Below, in pieces: positions 26,353-32,165 of a stretch of DNA of 32,165 nucleotides (positions are counted from its first letter, which is position 1; each line of letters opens with the position of its first letter). Location of the stretch: NCBI GenBank assembly GCA_913057715.1, contig CAJXOR010000018.1:1-32165 (forward strand), read 5' to 3'. The notes below the pieces were generated by a model. That model was not told the DNA's origin, searched no databases, and was given only the letters and a program-made list of their open reading frames with translations. The DNA comes from an uncultured Moraxellaceae bacterium. Its GTDB lineage: Bacteria > Pseudomonadota > Gammaproteobacteria > Pseudomonadales > Moraxellaceae. Both the position numbers and the translations under genes were made by a program.

Positions 26353-26381
26353 ACTGATCAACTAAAACTGAGTTGATCAGT
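26353..26381 (-). other. 11-bp perfect hairpin over the stop codon of the lipoprotein gene
   Basis: ACTGATCAACT and AGTTGATCAGT form a perfect 11-pair stem with a seven-base loop. It covers the last codons and the stop codon (26358-26360) of the lipoprotein gene. The sequence after it on the minus strand is A/T-rich but has no T-run, so termination is possible but weak; an mRNA-end stabiliser or a protein site near infA are alternatives. Confidence 0.55.
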
Positions 26382-26672
26382 CGAGGTTATCTCGATATTG
26401 CCGCTGCGCTTGTCAACGATACAAAGCTCACCCTTTTGAGTATTGGCGGGTGGTTCGGCACTCATCGATATCAAGGCGTAGCTATCACTCTGAATAACTT
26501 CGCCGGCAACATAGGGAGTGGTAAAGCGACTGCGCGTCTGACACTCCATCACCAATTTCTCGGTGCTTGAGTACTGAAGATTCACGAGACTAGAGGGCTT
26601 GAGTAGGGCGCAGCCACTTAAGCCTAAAGCGGCGATTGAGAGGCCTGCCAAACACAGATTTTTCATGGACAT
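26358..26672 (-). CDS. Small predicted lipoprotein, unknown function
   Basis: A 104-residue protein starting MSMKNLCLAGLSIAALGLSGC, a clear lipoprotein signal peptide with lipobox LSGC and lipidation at Cys21. A second ATG two codons later is equally possible, and neither has a good ribosome site. The mature part is about 84 residues with two further cysteines (ECQTRS and ELCIVDK) about 40 residues apart that could form a disulfide. It contains short beta-like stretches (YVAGEVIQSDSYALISM, GNIEITSTDQLSFS). I do not recognise the family. It is divergent from the AraC-type regulator at 26906, and the shared upstream region holds 9-bp-spaced repeats, so the regulator may control it. Confidence 0.72.
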   Translation of the reverse strand: MSMKNLCLAGLSIAALGLSGCALLKPSSLVNLQYSSTEKLVMECQTRSRFTTPYVAGEVIQSDSYALISMSAEPPANTQKGELCIVDKRSGNIEITSTDQLSFS

Positions 26673-26776
26673 AATGATATCTAGGGATAGTTAATCTTAA
26701 GCATAGCGGCTTTACCCACTCAGGCAAGTGCACAAGTTGAGTTAATGTGTAATTGAGGCGCTGTCTCAATTTAAAA

Positions 26777-26892
26777 TGTCATTTTGGTCAATACTGTCAC
26801 TGAACTTTAAGCTGACTTGGGTTTAAAGCCTGTAAAAATCTAAGCCAAGGCGCTCATCTGGGTTTAGTATGTTAGTCAATAGTGTCAATAGT
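26777..26892. repeat. GTCA direct repeats with 9-bp period upstream of the AraC-type gene
   Basis: TGTCA, GGTCA and TGTCA occur at 26777, 26786 and 26795, exactly nine bases apart. A second cluster has AGTCA and TGTCA at 26874 and 26883, again nine apart and part of a perfect tandem copy of GTCAATAGT (26875-26892). Thirteen of 15 bases match between GTCAATACTGTCACT (26787) and GTCAATAGTGTCAAT (26875). Such phased direct repeats suit an AraC-type dimer or tandem binding. The second cluster overlaps a possible GTG start at 26882. Confidence 0.55.
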
Positions 26893-26905
26893 TATGAGAG
26901 AAACC

Positions 26906-27922
26906 ATGCACCGAGTGCTGACGGATTCACCTATCTTGCTGCGTATGGCGTACTCAGGTCTTTGCAAACTTGAGATACCGGTTGAGCAGGTGTTTGCTAA
27001 GGCGGGGCTGAGCCCTCAGGATATCGATAATTCAAAACGCACGCCTACCTCAGCTCAGCATGGATTTTGGCAAGCGCTGATCGACATCACTCAAGATGAG
27101 CACATTGGGTTGCACTTGGGTGAGTCTTTGCCGTTGTATCGAGGTCATGTGATTGAGTATTTGTTCACCAGCAGTAGTACTTTTGGGCAGGGACTGGAGC
27201 GCGCTTTAGCTTATCAAAGGCTGGTGAGTGACGGTCTTAGGGTTAAGCTGGTTAAAACCGATGCTGAGTGTTACCTGGTTAACGATCACTTAAACAAGGG
27301 TGATCTGCTGACGCTGAGACATTTTACTGAGTGCTTATTGGTTGCTGTAATCCGATTTTTTCGCTTCATCACTGAGGGGCAGTTTCAGCCGCTCTACTTG
27401 TGCCTGAATTTGGAGAAAGGTGCGGATCTTGAGGAGTACCGTGAAATATACGGTTGTGAGGTTTCTCTTCAGGAGGAGCAGACGCGACTGTATTTCGATC
27501 CTGAGGTGCTGGAAATGCCTATGTGGCAGGCTGAACCTGAGCTGCTGCGTCTGCACGAGCGCTTGGCTGCCGATAAACTGATGCAGCTGGCGCGTTTTGA
27601 TTTGATTAACCGGGTCCGGCAGTTGATTGGTGAGAATTTAGAGAGTGGGGAGGTGAGTCTGTCGTTTATCTCGGGTTTGATTGGTATGCCGCAGAGGCAG
27701 CTTAGAACTCAGCTCTCTGAGGCAGACACCAGTTTTCACCAGATACTCTCAAGCTATCGTGAGCGCTTGGCTAAGAATTTGCTCGCCGACACTCAGGAGA
27801 GTATTGAGCGTATCGTTTACCTCACCGGCTTCTCAGAGCCCAGTACGTTTTACCGTGCGTTTAAGCGCTGGACTCAAGAGACCCCAATTCACTATCGTCA
27901 GCGCAAAATGACCTCTCAATAG
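26906..27922 (+). CDS. AraC-family transcriptional regulator (Arabinose_bd/OruR-like type)
   Basis: A regulator of about 338 residues. The N-terminal two thirds match the Arabinose_bd (PF12625) layout: an opening such as LRMAYSGLCKLEIPVEQVFAKAGL, then GLHLGESLPLYRGHVIEYLF, and a long mixed domain. The C-terminal HTH_18 region has VSLSFISGLIGMPQRQLRTQLSE and YRERLAKNLLADTQESIERI. It also has the second helix-turn-helix YLTGFSEPSTFYRAFKRWTQETPIHYR, the standard AraC signature. The start is uncertain: GTG 26882, ATG 26894 and ATG 26906 are all in frame. I prefer 26906, since GAGA precedes it and the GTG lies in a tandem repeat. Relatives control amino acid or fatty acid catabolic genes; the ligand here is unknown. 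Autoregulation and control of the divergent lipoprotein are plausible. Confidence 0.88.
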   Translation: MHRVLTDSPILLRMAYSGLCKLEIPVEQVFAKAGLSPQDIDNSKRTPTSAQHGFWQALIDITQDEHIGLHLGESLPLYRGHVIEYLFTSSSTFGQGLERALAYQRLVSDGLRVKLVKTDAECYLVNDHLNKGDLLTLRHFTECLLVAVIRFFRFITEGQFQPLYLCLNLEKGADLEEYREIYGCEVSLQEEQTRLYFDPEVLEMPMWQAEPELLRLHERLAADKLMQLARFDLINRVRQLIGENLESGEVSLSFISGLIGMPQRQLRTQLSEADTSFHQILSSYRERLAKNLLADTQESIERIVYLTGFSEPSTFYRAFKRWTQETPIHYRQRKMTSQ

Positions 27923-27959
27923 AGGGAGTTTCGGTTTAGAGGTCTGTCGACTGTTTGCG

Positions 27960-28817
27960 TCAGTGGTTGTTCAACCACAGCGGCCCTATCGACATCTCAG
28001 GTAATTCGAACTTAGCTGGGTAATAGGCGTTAACGAAGTAGAGTCCGTCTGGCGGAGCAGTCGCTGGCGCTAGTGTGCGGTCTTTAGCTAACAGTATCTC
28101 GGATACGCAGCTGGGCTTGAGCTCACCCTGACCAACTTTTAAAAAGGTACCCATGAGATTGCGTACCATGTGGTGCAAAAAGCCATTTGCCTTTATATCC
28201 AGAACCACAAGAGAGCCTTGAGCAGAAAACCTCGCAAACTCAATCCGCTTAATGGGGCTCGGTGCTTGGCAAGCAGCAGCTCTAAAACTACTGAAGTCGT
28301 GCTCACCGACGATCAAGTCGGCGGCCTCTTGCATGAGCGACACATCTACAGCCTGGTTGATGCAGGTCACCATACCGCTCATGAGTGCGCTGGGGTGGTT
28401 TTGCACCGAACATACATAGTGGTAGCGACGGGCGTTTGCCTTGAAGCGAGCATGGAACTGTGGATCCATGTTTTTGACCCAGCGCACAGCTATATCGTTA
28501 GGTAACCAGGTATTGATACCTCGTAGCCACTGGTGCTGGGTGCGCTCAGATGGGCTGCAAAAGTGAGCCACCATGTTGCTTGCATGAACCCCTGCGTCAG
28601 TTCGCCCAGCGCCTTGCAGGGTAACTTGATGATTGGCGACACGACTGATCGCCTTCTCCAGCTCTTCCTGAACACTGGCCACGCCAGCCTGTTGTCGCTG
28701 CCAGCCGCGGTAATTACTGCCGTTAAACTCTATGCCCAGAGCAATGGTTTGAGCCTGAGGAGGTATGGCTGAATGTTCAGGGTTGATCGGTTGTGATTTT
28801 GGGTCTTTGGGGTTCAT
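27960..28817 (-). CDS. truA: TruA, tRNA pseudouridine(38-40) synthase
   Basis: Converts uridines 38, 39 and 40 of the anticodon stem to pseudouridine. I chose the ATG at 28817 (285 residues); an open TTG at 28859 would add residues without family character. The catalytic Asp74 lies in LQGAGRTDAGVHASNMVAHF. FNGSNYRGWQRQQ near the start and ARRYHYVCSVQ, FSSFRAAACQAPSPIKRI and GFLHHMVRNLMGTFLKVGQG follow as in the family. The first 22 residues (Pro/Gln-rich) precede the fold and are probably disordered. It is downstream of the fimV-like genes, as in Pseudomonas fimV-truA, but here an asparaginase-like gene is interposed. Confidence 0.96.
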   Translation of the reverse strand: MNPKDPKSQPINPEHSAIPPQAQTIALGIEFNGSNYRGWQRQQAGVASVQEELEKAISRVANHQVTLQGAGRTDAGVHASNMVAHFCSPSERTQHQWLRGINTWLPNDIAVRWVKNMDPQFHARFKANARRYHYVCSVQNHPSALMSGMVTCINQAVDVSLMQEAADLIVGEHDFSSFRAAACQAPSPIKRIEFARFSAQGSLVVLDIKANGFLHHMVRNLMGTFLKVGQGELKPSCVSEILLAKDRTLAPATAPPDGLYFVNAYYPAKFELPEMSIGPLWLNNH

Positions 28818-28891
28818 GCTCAGATCACTGTTGAGATGGCGAATATGGTAACACTGCAAAAAAAGTTCGCCACACTTGATGCGAGCATCGT

Positions 28892-29905
28892 TTAATTGGC
28901 AATCAAAGCTAGGTTTTTTTTGCGATCATTAAGTGCGGTGTAGCGGGTACAGGTATATAGCAGGGCTGCGTAGCTGGCAGGGTAGCTGAGCTGGCCCGAT
29001 GAGACGGCGAACTGACTCAGCCATGTGCCTGCCTCATAATCCAAGCTACAGCCACCGAAATTGACCTGAGTTGTGATCATGATCAAGCTTTGAGTGGATA
29101 TACACCTTAGAAGTTGTTCAATCTGCTGAGTTTGAACAAAATTACCAGCGCCATAACCAACCAGAAGTAAGGCATCTGGTGGTTCATGGGCGAGCTGCTC
29201 CAACTGGTTAACTAGCGGCTCATGAGAGGGTGTTGCGAAGCACACAGCGATAACGGGTGAGTGGCTCAAGTCAGTATTTTGTGGGCAAAACTGCTGATCA
29301 TAAAATTGTGCGCGTGATCTATCTGCTTCTTTAAGATCGGCATAGATAGCACCCCAACTATCAGCAAACGCTTTGGGGGAGCGACTGTGAAGTTTACTTA
29401 AGCTCAGTGGATGCAGGTCCTCGCCGTCAACCACGCAGGAAACTCCAGCCTCACCAGAGAGCCTTTGTAGGGCCGACAGTAAAGACTTAAAAGCAAAACT
29501 ATCGGGGTTGAGTTTTGCGTTGATGGGGTTAATCAACGTATCCATAGAGGCGATGATGCAGCAGTGGGGGTGACATCTACTAAGCGCTATATAGCTACTT
29601 AAAAAACTCAGCGTATCTGTTCCAGTGATGATCAGACAGGGCGCTTCTGGAAGGTGGCAAAGCGCCTGCTCAAGTTGCATAAAAGCTTGAGAGCTTAGCT
29701 GTGAGCTGTCACAGATCTTAATTGGGCAGGTGATATTGAGTTGAACTGAGGCTGAAACAAGATCGGAGTTGATTGATTCTTGGTTCAGGGCTTGAGTCAA
29801 AACATCGCTCAGAGCATTAGAGTCCATTGGCGCAAGGGGCTTGCCGATACAGGCAAACGTCCCCCCGAGATAGACGACTTCAAGTTTACTTAATGCGGAA
29901 ATCAC
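28892..29905 (-). CDS. Divergent L-asparaginase-family protein coupled to fimV
   Basis: A 337-residue member of the type I asparaginase/glutaminase family. The catalytic threonine is Thr16 in YLGGTFA, Ser68 lies in CDSSQL, and Thr96-Asp97 lie in ITGTDTLSFLSSYIAL. A lysine is present in LSKLHSRSPKAF, and LLVGYGAGNF matches the family GxGNG-like element. The usual MRP...SADGP segment after the TDT motif is replaced by SMDTLINPINAKLNPDS, so substrate or oligomer contacts may differ. It has no signal peptide, so it is cytoplasmic. The GTG start overlaps the fimV stop (GTGA), indicating translational coupling. This gene is not part of the usual fimV-truA pair as I know it. Activity is likely but not certain. 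Confidence 0.82.
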   Translation of the reverse strand: MISALSKLEVVYLGGTFACIGKPLAPMDSNALSDVLTQALNQESINSDLVSASVQLNITCPIKICDSSQLSSQAFMQLEQALCHLPEAPCLIITGTDTLSFLSSYIALSRCHPHCCIIASMDTLINPINAKLNPDSFAFKSLLSALQRLSGEAGVSCVVDGEDLHPLSLSKLHSRSPKAFADSWGAIYADLKEADRSRAQFYDQQFCPQNTDLSHSPVIAVCFATPSHEPLVNQLEQLAHEPPDALLLVGYGAGNFVQTQQIEQLLRCISTQSLIMITTQVNFGGCSLDYEAGTWLSQFAVSSGQLSYPASYAALLYTCTRYTALNDRKKNLALIAN

Positions 29906-32013
29906 ATGGAGTCGAGAAGTTTTTGCGCCTGTTGACGATCGTCATCGGCTCCATTTTCTAGGACGTCTTCCAACAGGCTTTGCGCGCCTGATTTCTCACC
30001 CAGTCGAATGTACTCTTTGGCCAGCTTAAGGTTGACGTGGGTTGACTCACCTGAATCTATGTCGGAGAACTCTCTGTCCAAGCTGGCAAACCAGTCATCA
30101 TCGATGTCGTCAGATTCAGTGTTATCACCAGAGATAGATGATGTGGCACTGGATTCGGGTTCACTCAGGGCTGGGCTGATTAAAGTGGGTTCTTCTTCGG
30201 TGTCTGCCTCTTCAAAATCAAAGTCAAACTCGGCATCTGGCATTGCTTCTTCTGAGACTGCTTGATCTGAATCAAGCGTATTCACCTTCTGTATGTCATC
30301 CTCTTTAGTTTCGGCAACTTCGAGGGAATCAGAGGGATCTTTATCTAAATTCTCAGCAGGGTTGTCCGAAGGATCAGGAGTTAACTCTGGCTCATCTTCA
30401 TCCAAGCTAAGCGAAAAATCAGTTTTGGTGTCTGTGGAAGAGTTGACTTCTGGCTCCAGTGAAAAGCCAAAATTAAGCTCGTCCTCCAGGCTAATAGACT
30501 CTGATTTTGCTTCAGTTTCCGGTTTAACCTTGGGCTGGTCAACCGCCTCAAACTGCATCGATAAATCGAAGGTGCCCGGTTCTGACTCGGCGCTGTCCAG
30601 CTCAATTTGATCCAGCGCATCACCTGCTAGGGCTTCACCAAAGTCAAAGGTGTCACCGTCATCCATGGTTTCCATGGATTCATCGTCCATGTCCAACTGA
30701 TAGGCAGTGTCTTCACTGGTATCAGCTGCGAGCTCTGAAGAGGATAAGTCGTTTGCAAAATCATCCTCATCAGAGGCTGTATCAGGGTCCGATTCAAGTT
30801 TTAAGCTTTCGTTGTCCGATTTGATTGGCTCCATATCAAAGTCGATATGATCTGGACCCGGCTGTGATTGTTGATCCAAGGTGGGAATGCCGTCTGAATC
30901 TGCTGGCTGATCTAAGGTGGGGATATTTTCATGATCGCTGCTAGCAACAAAATCAATATCACCTGCTTCTTCTAGCCCGATATCGTCATCGGCAGGACTT
31001 AGTTTGAGCTCAGTGAGTTGCTCTGAGTCGGCTGCTTCTTGATTGATGGGTGAGGAGGGTTCGTCTGCCTCATCGGTTATATCAAGCTCATAGCTAATGT
31101 CATCTAATGACAAGCTACCTGTTGGGTTTTCATCGTTCTTGGACTCAAATTCGATGACATTTGCTGAGGGCTCGAAATCAATTGAGGCAGTCTCTGAGGT
31201 TTCATCGGTTGATGAGGAGTTAGGGTCTTCAACATCAAGTGAAAAGTCTTGTCCGTCACTCACTGAGTCAGCTTCAGGCTCTTCATCAGAGATATCTTCG
31301 TCTATGGTGATTTTAAGGTTAGTCAGACTGACGTTGGTCATGGCTGTCTGAGTCATCTCATTTTCAAGATCAAGCAAGGTTTGATCTAAAGAGGGCTCCA
31401 AATCAAAATCAATATCTAGATTATCCAGCTCATCGGGATTGTCAGATGAAGATTGGGGTAGGTCTAACGCCTTAAGGTTCTCTGCATCGGTCTGATTTAA
31501 AGTGGGGATGTTACTTGGAGCAGGTTCTGCCGGGGTGATTGCGGCTTTGACTGAGCTTCGCTCAGAATGGATAGCGTCGATCTTACTTTTGGGTATGTCG
31601 TTTGGAGTTACCTCAAAGCGAGCACGAAGTGCGTTGGCTTTGGAGATAGTTTCAGGATCAGCTTGGTGACAGATAATATCGTATTGGTTTTCAAATGCTT
31701 CGGCTTGACGAGTTTTCACGTAAATCGCCATAAGAAACAGTCTTAAGTCGTGATTAGCCGGATCTTGATCGAGTTGAATCTCACAAAAACCAACGGCCTG
31801 TGCCACTTTGTTTTGCGCAAGCAACTCTCTGGCTTGAGTCAGTGAATTACCTGAATTGGACTCTGCATTAGTCTCGGATTTGTCTGATTTAGACTTAAGC
31901 TTCTTGGGCGAAGTTCCCGTTGGTTTGTTTTTTCGACCTCGCAGGTACACGACCACCAGCAAAAGCACTAGGATGACATTGATCAACAGCGATGCTGGTA
32001 GGGCGTAGTACAT
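29902..32013 (-). CDS. fimV: FimV-like protein, membrane and cytoplasmic half
   Basis: 703 residues with the layout of the C-terminal half of FimV, a polar inner-membrane protein needed for type IV pili and twitching. A single transmembrane helix lies at about residues 6-24, followed by a basic stop-transfer stretch. A TPR-like helical region is at about 55-130 (LTQARELLAQNKVAQAVGFCEIQL). About 500 very acidic, probably disordered residues follow. The protein ends with the FimV C-terminal domain HVNLKLAKEYIRLGEKSGAQ...SLLEDVLENG. The acidic part contains IPTLNQ once and IPTLDQ twice. The ATG at 32013 has AGGAG six bases upstream. The N-terminal LysM/periplasmic half appears to lie upstream in the same frame, separated by one TAG. 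The next two genes are the asparaginase-like gene and truA. Confidence 0.85.
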   Translation of the reverse strand: MYYALPASLLINVILVLLLVVVYLRGRKNKPTGTSPKKLKSKSDKSETNAESNSGNSLTQARELLAQNKVAQAVGFCEIQLDQDPANHDLRLFLMAIYVKTRQAEAFENQYDIICHQADPETISKANALRARFEVTPNDIPKSKIDAIHSERSSVKAAITPAEPAPSNIPTLNQTDAENLKALDLPQSSSDNPDELDNLDIDFDLEPSLDQTLLDLENEMTQTAMTNVSLTNLKITIDEDISDEEPEADSVSDGQDFSLDVEDPNSSSTDETSETASIDFEPSANVIEFESKNDENPTGSLSLDDISYELDITDEADEPSSPINQEAADSEQLTELKLSPADDDIGLEEAGDIDFVASSDHENIPTLDQPADSDGIPTLDQQSQPGPDHIDFDMEPIKSDNESLKLESDPDTASDEDDFANDLSSSELAADTSEDTAYQLDMDDESMETMDDGDTFDFGEALAGDALDQIELDSAESEPGTFDLSMQFEAVDQPKVKPETEAKSESISLEDELNFGFSLEPEVNSSTDTKTDFSLSLDEDEPELTPDPSDNPAENLDKDPSDSLEVAETKEDDIQKVNTLDSDQAVSEEAMPDAEFDFDFEEADTEEEPTLISPALSEPESSATSSISGDNTESDDIDDDWFASLDREFSDIDSGESTHVNLKLAKEYIRLGEKSGAQSLLEDVLENGADDDRQQAQKLLDSM

Positions 32014-32049
32014 AAAAGCTCCTGACTGTAGTTGGTGTAAGTTAACAGC

Positions 32050-32165
32050 CTACTTGTTGGTTTTATTCAGTGACTTAAGCTTGCTTTCAAGCTCGGCTAA
32101 GCGGGAATTTTGCAGCTTGATCTTGGCGTTATAGGTGTTTAGCTGGGTAATCAGTTGATTCACCG
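32050..32165 (-). CDS. C-terminal end of the upstream gene, probable periplasmic half of FimV (partial)
   Basis: The last 38 codons of a gene entering from beyond the window, ending at TAG 32052-32050. They encode a heptad-patterned coiled coil (VNQLITQLNTYNAKIK, LQNSRLAELESKLKSL, NKTNK). FimV proteins carry such a coiled coil just before the transmembrane helix. The reading frame is the same as that of the 32013 gene, with no other stop in the 36 bases between. Together they look like one FimV divided by an amber codon. Most of the gene is not visible, so the identity is inferred. Confidence 0.6.
   Translation of the reverse strand, partial: VNQLITQLNTYNAKIKLQNSRLAELESKLKSLNKTNK

Noticed and set aside
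1-32165. CRISPR arrays, tRNA or rRNA genes, insertion sequences, prophage genes
   Set aside because: No regularly spaced repeats, cloverleaf-like segments, transposase or integrase motifs were found on either strand by eye.

Overview
This looks like a chromosomal window from a gammaproteobacterium of mid GC content, with gene styles closest to Pseudomonadales. The omega subunit, the IF-1, the linked gmk-rpoZ-spoT and ispH genes, a trifunctional CysG next to serS, and a FimV/TruA neighbourhood all point that way. The SpoT has an intact hydrolase site and a badly eroded synthetase domain, as I recall is described for Moraxellaceae. The affiliation is an inference from remembered family sequences. 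I see no tRNA, rRNA, IS element, prophage or CRISPR array.

Layout. (1) 1-2767, minus: the start of a urea ABC transporter operon, urtA then urtB (cut by the window edge), with a near-perfect sigma-54 promoter and a hairpin terminator between the two genes. (2) 3128-5405, minus: leuC and leuD, separated by an unusual inverted repeat, with a strong terminator after leuD. (3) 5718-9586, plus: a four-gene Anbu operon (circularly permuted ATP-grasp, short alpha-E protein, transglutaminase-like protein, proteasome-like Anbu), followed by a LysR regulator that probably belongs to leuC. (4) 10733-13522, minus: cysG and serS. (5) 13775-19827, plus: YcxB-like membrane protein, Dps, GAF-GGDEF diguanylate cyclase, parC and an acidic unknown protein. 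(6) 19849-24170: ispH diverging from gmk, rpoZ and spoT. (7) 24185-26672, minus: unknown protein, glutathione reductase, infA and a small lipoprotein. (8) 26906-27922, plus: AraC-type regulator behind 9-bp-spaced repeats. (9) 27960-32165, minus: truA, an asparaginase-like gene, and a FimV-type protein interrupted by one in-frame TAG.

How the parts work together. Most genes are housekeeping: leucine synthesis, siroheme, Ser-tRNA charging, chromosome decatenation, isoprenoids, GMP phosphorylation, stringent response, translation initiation and tRNA modification. The accessory interest is in the Anbu operon, whose genes overlap as a coupled cassette and whose last gene sits behind an intrinsic terminator, and in the fimV region, where a split FimV is translationally coupled to a divergent asparaginase-family protein. 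The Anbu gene set is known from comparative genomics, but as far as I know its substrate and product are not established.
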